Positions 7,519 to 16,337 of a DNA stretch of 64,000 nt are shown piece by piece. The stretch spans positions 558,001 through 622,000 of the forward strand of contig NZ_WJYA01000004.1 of NCBI RefSeq assembly GCF_009709615.1, read 5' to 3'. Both the position numbers and the translations under genes were made by a program. The first letter of the stretch is position 1. Each line of letters starts with the position of its first letter. Origin of the DNA: Winogradskyella ouciana. GTDB taxonomy: Bacteria; Bacteroidota; Bacteroidia; Flavobacteriales; Flavobacteriaceae. Below the pieces are notes generated by a model. That model was not told the DNA's origin and did not search any database. It saw nothing but the letters and a program-made list of their open reading frames with translations.

Positions 7519-10110
7519 TTAAAAAGGATAGTTAATTCCAATGTTATATACTGCGTTTCTAAAGTTGTAATCTTTAAACCAGCGTTCGCCTTCAGGCAGG
7601 GAAGGGTTATAAGTTTTAAAACCAGTATCGAAACGCAGAACAAAGAAATCAAAATCGTAACGAAGTCCAAAACCAGACCCTACAGCAATATCTTCTAAAG
7701 AACTAAAACCTGTAAAGGTTGCTTCTTCATCTTCAACATTATCTAAAACATTCCATATGTTGCCGGCATCAACAAAAAGCGCACCTCTTAGATCTCCAAA
7801 AAGGCCAAAACGCTGTTCGGCACTTAAGTGAATTTTAAAGTTAGCTTCGTTAAATTCGTTGGTTGTTGTAGAACTTCCTGGGCCAAGATTATAAGCGGTC
7901 CAGGCTCTGTTGTCGTTAGGTCCACCAGCAAAGAAACTTTCCGCAAATGGAATACTGTTAGAGTTACCATAAGGAATAGCAATACCTGCGTAGCTTCTAA
8001 AAGCAAATACGTTTTTACGACCTAAGTCAAAATACTTTACATAATCTATCTCAGTTTTAAAATACTGTGAAAAAGCCACACCAAATACTTCATAATTTCC
8101 ATTTTCGTTTTTTGATGAGCCAAATACTTCAGATAGATTGGATAATAAATTTCCTGCGATTTCTATTCGCCACTTAAAAATTGAGAAATCGTTGTCAAAT
8201 ATATTTGCACGTTTATCTTTTTTATAGTCAAAACTAGAGGAGAAAATAAGGTTGTTTTCTGTTAATCGCTGTTTGCGTTCTTCTATATTATTTACAATTA
8301 AAAAATCATCATCGTTCGATGTTAAACTTGTGTTTCCTGCCAATACATCATTAATAAATTGATCTGCTGGAGAAAACCGATTAGGTAAACTATCATCTAC
8401 CAAGCTTTCGTCATTATCAATATAGTTAATGCTTCTAGCAATACTATTTAACCTTCCAAAAGAATTTGAGTAAACACCAAAATAGTTACTTGTGTTTAAG
8501 TTTTTCACAAACTGAACATTAAACAATTCCAAAGTATTAGAAACTGTCGTAGAAGGTAACCAGTTGTAACTTAAAAGCCCAGAAAGTGTTTGTTTATCTA
8601 ATCCAATATTTTGTTGACCTGTTATAGAGAGGTTGATCGCTGTATTTGGCGACATATATTTAGGGATAATACTATCGGTATTAAAAGGGGTGAATAATCT
8701 CGGAATAGATAATCTCACATTACCACCAAACTCGTTAATGTCAAAAAAGGCGTCCTCATTATCATTTCCATCTTTAGATGCACCAATTGCTGCAATTCCA
8801 CTAATTTCTAGAGTTTCAGCACCTCTAAAAATATTTCTGATTTTTAAACCGGGAGTTACTGAAAACCCAATAGTTTGAATATTACTTTGAGAAACATCTA
8901 AATCTAAACTTAAGCCATACTTTTTCTTGGGTTCTAAGTAAATATTTGCTGTTAATGTAGTATCATCTCTGTTTTCTACGTATTCTATACTTGGGTACCG
9001 AAACATTTGTAGGTCATTTAGGTATCTCGATGTTCTACTACGCGCTAGATCCGTGTAAATGTCTCCCTTATTAATAAAAATGGCATCAGTAAGTGCCTTG
9101 GGTCTAAACCTCAATTTCTCCTTACTATAAAGGTTGTAATCTTTGTAAGTGGTGGTGTCTGAAATAGCTTTAAACCGATTTTCAAAATTATCATCCGTAA
9201 AAATATTAACCTCTTTGATTTTATAAACTTTAAAGGGCTCTATTGATGTAGAATCATCGGTTCTAATACTGCGGTCTGCTATAATCAATTCTGTGTTTAC
9301 CTTATGGTTTGTTCCAATGGTATCCGTTACAAACCTTATATAGTCTTGCCCAAAATAATAGAAGCCTGAATTACGTAGAAATGTATTGATACGCTCGCGT
9401 TCATTTTCAAAATTTTGCTCATTATATTGTTCTCCCTTCTTTAGTAATGATGCCTTACTGAATTTACCGTAGAGCGAATCTATTGCAGGACTGCTTATTA
9501 TAGGTTTTAAAGAGTCTAAAAAGTACGGTTTGTTTTTAACAACTGTATAGGTTACTTCTGCTCTTTTGCTACTGTCTTTTTCTATCTGATAATTCACTTC
9601 ATTGTCAAACCAACCCTTACTATAATAATACTTTCTGAGATTGGTAACTGTCTTTGCGGTTTTTTCTTCATTTAGTATTGTAGGAGCTTCTCCTGTGCGT
9701 TTTAACCAACTGTTAAAGTTTTTACGCGATTGTATTTCTCGGTCAAATTGCTTCTTGGATAGTAAAGCGGTTTTCCAACGGACTTTAGAAGAATCACTCA
9801 ATACTTTAGCTTGTAATATAGAATCAATATTTGGCCGAGCTAAGTTATAGACATGAAGCCTCAATGGAAAACCAAAGAAGCTTTCCATCCCAAGATTTGT
9901 TCTTTGAATGATGATGTTGTTGACACGTTCTTCCTTATTGACCTTACCGTTTTCAATAATTGTGTTTTTAGTTATTAAATGCTCATCAGCCTTAACACGC
10001 TTTACAACATTACATGAACTAAAAAATAAAAAGGTGAAATAAAAAAACAATACACTATAAGTGGTCTTATGTTTTTTAATGAATTGTAACATGCGATGTA
10101 GCAGTCTCAA
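7519..10110 (-). CDS. tamL: TamL-type outer membrane lipoprotein (BamA/TamA superfamily)
   Basis: This 863-residue protein has an N-terminal signal with a lipobox (FLFFSSC), POTRA-like domains in the first half (for example VTYTVVKNKPYFLDSLKP and INTFLRNSGFYYFG) and a C-terminal Omp85-type beta-barrel ending in aromatic NAVYNIGINYPF. The barrel region includes the Omp85 signature area (SFFAGGPNDNRAWTAYNLGP) and the closing strands GSGFGLRYDFDFFVLRFD. Bacteroidota use a lipidated TamA homologue, TamL, with TamB in outer membrane biogenesis, and the lipobox plus barrel fit that family. An in-frame ATG at 10092 (MLQFIKKHK) is a possible alternative start. The RNA methyltransferase gene diverges from it. 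Confidence 0.88.
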   Translation of the reverse strand: MRLLHRMLQFIKKHKTTYSVLFFYFTFLFFSSCNVVKRVKADEHLITKNTIIENGKVNKEERVNNIIIQRTNLGMESFFGFPLRLHVYNLARPNIDSILQAKVLSDSSKVRWKTALLSKKQFDREIQSRKNFNSWLKRTGEAPTILNEEKTAKTVTNLRKYYYSKGWFDNEVNYQIEKDSSKRAEVTYTVVKNKPYFLDSLKPIISSPAIDSLYGKFSKASLLKKGEQYNEQNFENERERINTFLRNSGFYYFGQDYIRFVTDTIGTNHKVNTELIIADRSIRTDDSTSIEPFKVYKIKEVNIFTDDNFENRFKAISDTTTYKDYNLYSKEKLRFRPKALTDAIFINKGDIYTDLARSRTSRYLNDLQMFRYPSIEYVENRDDTTLTANIYLEPKKKYGLSLDLDVSQSNIQTIGFSVTPGLKIRNIFRGAETLEISGIAAIGASKDGNDNEDAFFDINEFGGNVRLSIPRLFTPFNTDSIIPKYMSPNTAINLSITGQQNIGLDKQTLSGLLSYNWLPSTTVSNTLELFNVQFVKNLNTSNYFGVYSNSFGRLNSIARSINYIDNDESLVDDSLPNRFSPADQFINDVLAGNTSLTSNDDDFLIVNNIEERKQRLTENNLIFSSSFDYKKDKRANIFDNDFSIFKWRIEIAGNLLSNLSEVFGSSKNENGNYEVFGVAFSQYFKTEIDYVKYFDLGRKNVFAFRSYAGIAIPYGNSNSIPFAESFFAGGPNDNRAWTAYNLGPGSSTTTNEFNEANFKIHLSAEQRFGLFGDLRGALFVDAGNIWNVLDNVEDEEATFTGFSSLEDIAVGSGFGLRYDFDFFVLRFDTGFKTYNPSLPEGERWFKDYNFRNAVYNIGINYPF

Positions 10111-10205
10111 TGGGTGTATTGTTTTTTGATATTGGATGTTATAAACAAAAATTAGTCCAAAAAGGTTTACTTTGTAATAACTCTAACAAATGTAAAGACA
10201 TTTTA

Positions 10206-10940
10206 ATGGTTACAAAGCATCAAATAAAGTTAATTAAAAGTTTAACCCAAAAAAAATATAGACAACAATTAGGGCTGTTTGCAGTCGAAGGGATAAAAGG
10301 GATTGAAGAATTTTTAAATTCAGATTTTAAGCTTCAGAATTTATATACTACCCAACCGATTTTTGACGCACCAAAACAGCTTGTTACTGATATTTCTGAG
10401 GCAGAACTTAAAAAGATAAGTTCACTTAAAAACCCAAATACAGCTTTGGCAGTTTTTAATATTCCCAAGGCTAAAGATATTGATAGGGAAGAACTAATAA
10501 TTGCATTGGATGATGTAAGAGATCCAGGCAACTTAGGTACAATCATAAGACTTTGCGATTGGTATGGTGTTAAGGATTTGGTTTGCAGTGCCAATACAGT
10601 AGATTGTTACAATCCTAAAGTGGTGCAGGCAACAATGGGTTCATTGACACGTGTTAATATCACGTATTTAAATCTTGAAGAATTTATATCAGCAACTAAT
10701 ACTGATGTGTTTGGAACATTTATGAATGGGGAAAATATCTATAAAACAGAATTACCAAGTACAGGTATAGTAGTTTTGGGAAATGAAGCCAATGGTATTT
10801 CTGATTCAATTAAAGTAAAAGTAGATCGACAACTTACCATACCTCAATATGGCGAAAGTAAAAATACAGAAAGCCTAAATGTTGCCAATGCAACGGCAAT
10901 TGTATTAAGTGAATTTAGACGTCGTCTTATTGAAAAGTAA
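10206..10940 (+). CDS. TrmH/SpoU-family RNA 2'-O-methyltransferase
   Basis: This 244-residue SPOUT (trefoil-knot) methyltransferase has an N-terminal substrate-binding domain (KLIKSLTQKKYRQQ, FAVEGIKGIEEFL) and the three SpoU motifs: LDDVRDPGNLGTIIRLCDW, VVLGNEANGIS and ESLNVANATAIVL. Such enzymes methylate a ribose 2'-OH in rRNA or tRNA with S-adenosylmethionine. The exact target (RlmB-like 23S rRNA site or a tRNA site) cannot be read from sequence. I start at ATG 10206 (MVTKHQIK), because the upstream extension to 10110 is unlike the family and overlaps the divergent tamL start. Its 3' end overlaps the convergent porT gene by 14 bases. Confidence 0.93.
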   Translation: MVTKHQIKLIKSLTQKKYRQQLGLFAVEGIKGIEEFLNSDFKLQNLYTTQPIFDAPKQLVTDISEAELKKISSLKNPNTALAVFNIPKAKDIDREELIIALDDVRDPGNLGTIIRLCDWYGVKDLVCSANTVDCYNPKVVQATMGSLTRVNITYLNLEEFISATNTDVFGTFMNGENIYKTELPSTGIVVLGNEANGISDSIKVKVDRQLTIPQYGESKNTESLNVANATAIVLSEFRRRLIEK

Positions 10941-11643
10941 AGTTAATAAAAACACCTCTAGTTTGCATTTTTGCCACATTGCCTGTCCAAGGACTATTTG
11001 GGTCTGCATCTCTTACGATTTCATCGTTAATGGCAAAAACGCCACGGATTGAAGGTGTAAATTTGAAATAGAGCAGATAGAGATCTATACCAAAACCAAT
11101 CTCATAGAAATAGGTGCTTTTTTTCATTCTAAACTCACCAGCACTATTATCATCCGGATTATCTTGATTACTTGATAGGTTTAAAGCTGTGGAAAACCCT
11201 CCTATGATGAACGGCTTAAAATTGTTGATGCGCTTAGTTGAAATTTTTAATAATAACGGCACATGTATGTAGGTGGATTTCACCTCTCTTAGCAAATCAG
11301 AATCATTAAATTCCGTACCTGCAAAATAGCTTTCATCATACTGTAAATTTCTTGTGGTAAAGAAAACACCTGGCTCTAATCTAAGGTTGAGGTGATCATT
11401 AATACGCATATCTCCTATAAGACCTAAATGAAACCCAAAGGTTTTATCAACCAAGATATCTTTTAAGTCTTGGTTGTAATTAAACTTAAAGTCGTATTGA
11501 TTAAAACCGAGAAAATAACCCCAAGACAAAAACTTTTGGTCTATGTTATCGATATTATTTGCAACCTTTTCTTTGGTGAATAATTGGGCTGACACATTTT
11601 GAAATGCCAGTATTAGTGCAAGAAAGATTATGATTCTTTTCAT
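10927..11643 (-). CDS. porT: Type IX secretion / gliding protein PorT (SprT)
   Basis: This 238-residue secreted outer-membrane beta-barrel protein has a signal peptide (MKRIIIFLALILAF, cleavage near VSAQ) and repeated amphipathic strands (FGFHLGLIGDMRI, LRLEPGVFFTTR, IHVPLLLKI, YEIGFGIDLYLLYF). In flavobacteria the gene directly after ubiE with this size and layout is porT/sprT, needed for T9SS function. The identity here rests on that neighbourhood plus barrel features, so a generic PorT-family barrel is the alternative. Its ATG at 11643 is one base beyond the ubiE stop codon, which implies translational coupling. I reject an upstream start at 11718 because it would lie inside ubiE and bury the signal peptide. 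Confidence 0.85.
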   Translation of the reverse strand: MKRIIIFLALILAFQNVSAQLFTKEKVANNIDNIDQKFLSWGYFLGFNQYDFKFNYNQDLKDILVDKTFGFHLGLIGDMRINDHLNLRLEPGVFFTTRNLQYDESYFAGTEFNDSDLLREVKSTYIHVPLLLKISTKRINNFKPFIIGGFSTALNLSSNQDNPDDNSAGEFRMKKSTYFYEIGFGIDLYLLYFKFTPSIRGVFAINDEIVRDADPNSPWTGNVAKMQTRGVFINFTFQ

Positions 11644-11644
11644 A

Positions 11645-12376
11645 TTATGCTTTAGATGCTGTGTAAATTGTTGCCACACCCATAGTTTGTGGCTTGTCTT
11701 CGACATTAATAAACCCAATTTTTCTTAAAATATTGTTCAGTGCTTCACCATATGGGAAAACTGAGGCAGATTCACTTAAATAGTTATAAGCAACTCTATC
11801 TTTTGAAAACAATTTACCAACCATTGGTAAAATTAGTCTACAATGAATATTATAACCAAATTTATAAACAGGGTTTGTGGGTACAGATGTTTCTAGGATC
11901 ACAAAAATACCATTGGGTTTTAAGACTCTTAAGATTTCAGCGAGTCCTTTCTCTAAATTTTCAAAATTCCTAACTCCAAAGGCAACAGTAATAGCATCAA
12001 AGGTATTGTCTTCAAACGGTAGATCTTCAGAATCTCCGATAACCATGGAAATAATACCATCTAAGTTTTTAGACCTTATTTTTCGTCTGCCAACTTCTAA
12101 CATACCATCGCTAATGTCTAATCCTATGATTTCTTTAGCATTTGTAGAGGTAAGGCTGATGGCCAAATCGCCAGTTCCGGTAGCGATATCCAGAATATTT
12201 TCTGGTTTTTTTTTAGAAACTAATTTAACGACTTTATTTCGCCACTTTACATCAATTCCAAAAGAAATAACTCGATTTAAGCCGTCATATTCTTTAGAAA
12301 TGGTGTCAAACATTTCCGTTACCTGCTCTTTCTTGGAAGCATCACTATTCTTATATGGTTTTATCTTTTTGGCCAT
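11645..12376 (-). CDS. ubiE: Demethylmenaquinone / ubiquinone C-methyltransferase
   Basis: This 243-residue class I SAM-dependent methyltransferase carries UbiE/MenG signatures: [19 protein letters not shown] near the N-terminus, SAM motif [15 protein letters not shown], and [19 protein letters not shown]. It catalyses the last step of menaquinone synthesis, C-methylation of demethylmenaquinone. Menaquinone is the quinone expected in Bacteroidota and the electron acceptor of the Na+-NQR encoded further along. The start is placed at 12376 ([12 protein letters not shown]), just downstream of a TAnnTTTG box at 12390-12397; an upstream in-frame ATG at 12412 lies before that promoter box. It forms a two-gene unit with porT. 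Confidence 0.95.
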   Translation of the reverse strand: MAKKIKPYKNSDASKKEQVTEMFDTISKEYDGLNRVISFGIDVKWRNKVVKLVSKKKPENILDIATGTGDLAISLTSTNAKEIIGLDISDGMLEVGRRKIRSKNLDGIISMVIGDSEDLPFEDNTFDAITVAFGVRNFENLEKGLAEILRVLKPNGIFVILETSVPTNPVYKFGYNIHCRLILPMVGKLFSKDRVAYNYLSESASVFPYGEALNNILRKIGFINVEDKPQTMGVATIYTASKA

Positions 12377-12389
12377 TAAAAATTTTTGG

Positions 12390-12397
12390 CAAAAGTA
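12390..12397 (-). promoter_or_regulatory. Bacteroidota -7 box for ubiE-porT
   Basis: The minus strand reads TACTTTTG, 13 bases before the ubiE ATG, which implies a very short leader and excludes the ATG at 12412. Confidence 0.5.
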
Positions 12398-12577
12398 CGT
12401 GATTTTTTTCACTTGAAAATTTAAAGATCAAATCCAAGAATTGAATTTAGCAGTGTATTGCTTACCGAAGAAAAGCTGTAATTTAAATTCTTCTTAAGGA
12501 AAATTGTGGTCTCTGTAGAAGAAACAGATAAAAACTTCTAAGTCGCTATAACTTTAGCTTCACTTATAACTTCTTAG

Positions 12578-12585
12578 TATATTTG
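12578..12585 (+). promoter_or_regulatory. Bacteroidota -7 box for trkA-trkH
   Basis: TATATTTG lies 24 bases upstream of the trkA ATG at 12610. A possible in-frame TTG start at 12583 overlaps the box and so cannot be used. Confidence 0.6.
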
Positions 12586-12609
12586 CATGTTTATTTTGAA
12601 CATTTCGTA

Positions 12610-13959
12610 ATGAAAATAATTATCGCAGGTGCAGGAGAAGTAGGATTTCATTTAGCAAAGCTATTGTCCTATGAGTCGCAAGAGATAACCCTTATCGATA
12701 CCAAAAAAGATGGCTTGGCTTATGCAGGCGAGCATTTAGACATAAAAACTATAAAAGGGGATGCAACTTCCATCGCCATTTTAAGGGAAGCGCGTATAGA
12801 ATCAGCAGCATTGTTTATTGCCGTAACGTCTTCTGAAACTACAAATATCACAGCTAGTGTACTGGCTAAACAGCTTGGTGCACAACGCACAATAGCCAGA
12901 ATTTCTAATACTGAATTTATTGATGAAAAAGAGACCATTGGTTTTTCTCAATTTGGAATAGATGAATTGATTTCACCAGAATCTTTAGCGGCTAAGGAAA
13001 TAGAATTGTTGTTAAACCAGTATGGATTTAATGACACCTATGAGTTTGAAGGTGGTGCACTTACCATGTTGGGATTGCGTTTATCGAGAACCGCAACTTT
13101 TGTTGGTAAAACTGTGAGGGAAGCTGCTGAAATATATCCTGAGTTGCATTTCATTCCTATTGCCATACAACGTTATGCTACTCAATATACCATTATTCCG
13201 AGAGGTGATACACAATTTAAGGAAGGTGATAAGGTGGTGTTTATGACCTCTAAAGGAGGCGATGCAGAATTGTTTGAATTATCAGGAAAAGTCAAAATGG
13301 GAATTAAAAACGTGATGATTCTTGGTGGTAGTAAAATTGGCTATAAGACAGCGAGAGATTTGTGCATGAGTAAATTCAACGTTAAACTGGTTGAAAGTAG
13401 AAAGCCTGTTGCTGAGGATCTTGCAGATCAATTACCTAATGCACTGGTTATATGTGGTGATGGTAGAAATGTTGAAATACTCGAAGAGGAAAATATTTCG
13501 GATACTGATGCTTTTATTTCCGTAACCGGAAACTCTGAAACCAATATTATGTCCTGTCTTTTAGCAAAGTCTAAAGGTGTAAAGAAAACCATTGCTTTGG
13601 TTGAAAACATGGACTATTACCAATTGTCTCAATCTATAGGAATTGATACACTAATTAATAAAAAACTCTTAGCTGCCAATAATATTTTCAGATATATCAG
13701 AAAAGGTGAGGTTGTCGCTATGACCAAGCTTACAAACATGAATGCCGAACTATTGGAGTTTGTGGTAAAGCCAAATTCAAAAATTACTAATAAGACCATA
13801 AAGGATCTTAACTTTCCGAGGTCTGCTATTTTTGGTGGAGTTATAAGAAACGGAAATGGTATGATTCCTCTTGGAAGTTTTAAAATAGAGGCTGGCGATC
13901 GTGTAGTGGTTTGTTGTTTACCGCGATCAATTTCTGAAGTTGAAGCCTTTTTCTCATAA
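12610..13959 (+). CDS. trkA: Trk system potassium uptake protein TrkA
   Basis: This 449-residue cytoplasmic regulatory subunit binds NAD(H) and gates the TrkH potassium channel. It has two RCK units, each with a Rossmann nucleotide site and a TrkA_C domain: the first begins MKIIIAGAGEVGFHLAKLL with the acidic end IDTKKDGL, and the second at about residue 233 reads NVMILGGSKIGYKTARDL. TrkA_C domains follow each (FVGKTVREAAEIYPE, SKITNKTIKDLNFP). The two-RCK length is typical. trkH starts 9 bases downstream, so the pair is co-transcribed. The ATG at 12610 is chosen because the upstream frame runs into the promoter box. Confidence 0.96.
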   Translation: MKIIIAGAGEVGFHLAKLLSYESQEITLIDTKKDGLAYAGEHLDIKTIKGDATSIAILREARIESAALFIAVTSSETTNITASVLAKQLGAQRTIARISNTEFIDEKETIGFSQFGIDELISPESLAAKEIELLLNQYGFNDTYEFEGGALTMLGLRLSRTATFVGKTVREAAEIYPELHFIPIAIQRYATQYTIIPRGDTQFKEGDKVVFMTSKGGDAELFELSGKVKMGIKNVMILGGSKIGYKTARDLCMSKFNVKLVESRKPVAEDLADQLPNALVICGDGRNVEILEEENISDTDAFISVTGNSETNIMSCLLAKSKGVKKTIALVENMDYYQLSQSIGIDTLINKKLLAANNIFRYIRKGEVVAMTKLTNMNAELLEFVVKPNSKITNKTIKDLNFPRSAIFGGVIRNGNGMIPLGSFKIEAGDRVVVCCLPRSISEVEAFFS

Positions 13960-13967
13960 TTACTATT

Positions 13968-15470
13968 ATGTATCGAATGCATCTTAACTATAAAATCATT
14001 TTCCATTTTTTTGGACTGCTACTGCTGTTCAATGGTGGTTTTATGATGCTGGCTACATTAATCAGCCTTATTTATAAAGATGGTGTTACTTTAAATTTGT
14101 TTCTAGCAGGTTTGTCAACCTTGTTATTGGGTGCTATCGCAATGTATGGCACCAAGAAACACCGTAAAGAGATGAACAAGCGCGAAGGTTACATTGTTGT
14201 GGCCTTTGGTTGGGTAGTTATGTCACTTACAGGCACCTTGCCCTATTTGGCAACGGAAGCCATTCCGTCGTTTACAGATGCTTTTTTTGAAACCATGTCT
14301 GGTTATACAACTACTGGAGCCAGCATAATAAATGATATTGAAATCTTACCAGAAGGCATATTATTTTGGCGAAGCATGACACATTGGATTGGTGGTATGG
14401 GAATTATTGTACTGGCCATTGCCATTTTACCTTTGCTTGGCGTTGGTGGTATGCAGTTGTTTGCGGCTGAAGCACCAGGTCCTGGTGGTGATAAGCTACA
14501 TCCTAGAATTACAGATACAGCAAAGCGTTTATGGTTAATTTATTTTGGCTATACAGTGGCTGAAACTATTCTACTTCAAGTAGCAGGAATGTCCTTTTTC
14601 GATGCCATTAATCATGCAATGAGCACCTTATCCACTGGAGGTTTTTCAACAAAAAATTCCAGTATTGCGCATTGGAATGATAATCCTGCCATTCAATATA
14701 TCATTATCTTTTTTATGTTTTTGGCAGGCACGAATTTTGTTTTGAGTTATTACCTCTTTAAGGGTAACGTAAAGAAAATTATTAAGGATGATGAGTTTAA
14801 ACTCTATTTTAAGTTTATAGCGGCTTTCACTATAGTGGCAGTCCTTTTAATATATTTTAGAGCTGATGTTTCTCAATCGACTATAGCGCATCCCATGGTT
14901 TTGGGAGAAAGTGAAAGCGCTATACGGCATGGACTATTTCAGGTTTTGGCTATTGTTACGACAACAGGTTTTGTAACTGCAGATTATACCATGTGGACAC
15001 CATTTTTAACCGTGTTCTTCTTTGGGTTGATGTTTTTGGGAGGTTCTGCTGGTAGTACTTCGGGTGGTGTTAAAGTGGTAAGGCACCTTATTTTAATCAA
15101 GAACGGATTTTTGGAATTTAAACGTGCATTACATCCTAATGCTATTCTACCAGTAAGGTATAACACTAAATCTATTTCAAAAGACATTGTCTTTAATATT
15201 CTTGGGTTCTTTATTTTATATATGCTATCTTTTATAATTGGTGCTTTGGTCTTTTCTATGTTTCAAATAGACTTTACATCTGCAGTAGGACTTTCAGCTT
15301 CTAGTTTGGGTAATGTTGGGCCAGCTCTAGGTGATTTTGGCCCTGTAAATAATTATGCAGCCTTACCTGTTTTAGGGAAATGGTGGGCGTCTTTTTTAAT
15401 GCTTCTTGGACGTTTAGAATTATTTACAATTCTTATTTTATTGACTCCATTTTTCTGGCGAAACAGATAA
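13968..15470 (+). CDS. trkH: Trk system potassium uptake protein TrkH
   Basis: This 500-residue integral membrane K+ transporter subunit has about ten hydrophobic segments. The four pore-loop selectivity-filter regions of the SKT family are visible: SGYTTTGASI, STLSTGGFSTK, VTTTGFVTADY and SSLGNVGPALG. TrkA, encoded just upstream, gates it. The start is at 13968 (MYRMHLNYK); a second ATG three codons on is equally possible. No terminator is obvious after the stop. Confidence 0.96.
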   Translation: MYRMHLNYKIIFHFFGLLLLFNGGFMMLATLISLIYKDGVTLNLFLAGLSTLLLGAIAMYGTKKHRKEMNKREGYIVVAFGWVVMSLTGTLPYLATEAIPSFTDAFFETMSGYTTTGASIINDIEILPEGILFWRSMTHWIGGMGIIVLAIAILPLLGVGGMQLFAAEAPGPGGDKLHPRITDTAKRLWLIYFGYTVAETILLQVAGMSFFDAINHAMSTLSTGGFSTKNSSIAHWNDNPAIQYIIIFFMFLAGTNFVLSYYLFKGNVKKIIKDDEFKLYFKFIAAFTIVAVLLIYFRADVSQSTIAHPMVLGESESAIRHGLFQVLAIVTTTGFVTADYTMWTPFLTVFFFGLMFLGGSAGSTSGGVKVVRHLILIKNGFLEFKRALHPNAILPVRYNTKSISKDIVFNILGFFILYMLSFIIGALVFSMFQIDFTSAVGLSASSLGNVGPALGDFGPVNNYAALPVLGKWWASFLMLLGRLELFTILILLTPFFWRNR

Positions 15471-15633
15471 AATTTTAATTTTTTTTGAGATTTTTTAAAA
15501 TTTAGCTAGCCTATAATTCTACTGCTATTTTTTGAGTTTGAGTGCTTCAATCTATTGCTATAGTTGAAACACAGAGTGTAACAAAATTAATTGTTATGCG
15601 TCATATTAGCGTAACCAATTAAAAATATCAATC

Positions 15634-15882
15634 ATGGAATTAGTATTAAATCAAAAATTAGAAACAGTACCAGAACCCATTGAGGTGTCTCATTTTACAA
15701 CCAATGGACTATTGAATTCTAATTACAAATCAATTGTGAAGCTTAACTTCAGCAAGCCAACTCCAAAGTCTATATTCGGAATTAGACAGCGTATTAAATC
15801 GTCACAATTAAATAAGGTAAATCATGCAGGTGTAATTTTAAAACTATCTGTTTTTGCCATCGCATTAATCGCTATATTCTAA
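15634..15882 (+). CDS. Small single-pass membrane protein, function unknown
   Basis: This 82-residue protein has a polar basic N-terminal part and one C-terminal hydrophobic segment (VILKLSVFAIALIAIF). I know no function for it. The segment IRQRIKSSQLNK directly before the membrane helix resembles IRQRLKKENK in the 88-residue gene at 16004, at the same distance from that protein's C-terminal helix, so the two are probably distant paralogues. Codon usage looks like the neighbours. Conservation as a small flavobacterial family is inference. Confidence 0.65.
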   Translation: MELVLNQKLETVPEPIEVSHFTTNGLLNSNYKSIVKLNFSKPTPKSIFGIRQRIKSSQLNKVNHAGVILKLSVFAIALIAIF

Positions 15883-16003
15883 TAGCAGAGATTATATCCT
15901 TTTTTGATCTTTAACTGATACTTTTTAGTGTCTTTTATAATTATACAGTTCGCTTTGTTGGGTGAACCTAGTGGAGTATTGCTAAAATTTAACACTACAA
16001 ATT

Positions 16004-16270
16004 ATGAGTTTTGGAGGATCAGCACAAGCAATGATAACTACGCTTAAGAACAATGAGAAAATGCGTTCTAAGCGAAAGAAGTTTAAAAGAACTTTAGGTG
16101 GTTATAATACAAACAGAAAAACGGAGTATAATTTACCAAATGCTACACCAGAGCAACTAATAGAAATTAGGCAAAGACTAAAAAAGGAAAACAAAATCCT
16201 TTGGATAAAAGTTATAGTATTTTCATCTGTAATAATAATCGCTTTGGTTTGGATGCTTTTTGCATCATAA
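16004..16270 (+). CDS. Small conserved flavobacterial membrane protein
   Basis: This 88-residue protein begins MSFGGSAQAMITTLKNN, an N-terminus I recognise from a small uncharacterised flavobacterial family. It continues with a strongly basic stretch (KMRSKRKKFKRT), a helix ATPEQLIEIRQRLKKENK and one C-terminal transmembrane segment (VIVFSSVIIIALVWMLF). The basic segment could contact RNA, DNA or acidic lipids, but nothing in the sequence proves a function. It is followed by a hairpin terminator shared with the convergent aminotransferase gene. Confidence 0.75.
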   Translation: MSFGGSAQAMITTLKNNEKMRSKRKKFKRTLGGYNTNRKTEYNLPNATPEQLIEIRQRLKKENKILWIKVIVFSSVIIIALVWMLFAS

Positions 16271-16274
16271 TAAA

Positions 16275-16314
16275 AAAGCTCTAACATAAAATTTACGTTA
16301 GAGCTTTTCTTTTA
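16275..16314. terminator. Bidirectional intrinsic terminator
   Basis: The 11-bp stem AAAGCTCTAAC/GTTAGAGCTTT (16275-16285 with 16297-16307) is flanked by A and T runs, between the convergent small membrane protein and aminotransferase genes. Confidence 0.8.
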
Positions 16315-16337
16315 AAAAGGCGATTGATGAATTTATA

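Noticed and set aside
10110..10205. Upstream extension of the TrmH-family gene
   Set aside because: It overlaps the divergent tamL start and is not like the family. ATG 10206 gives the normal N-terminus.
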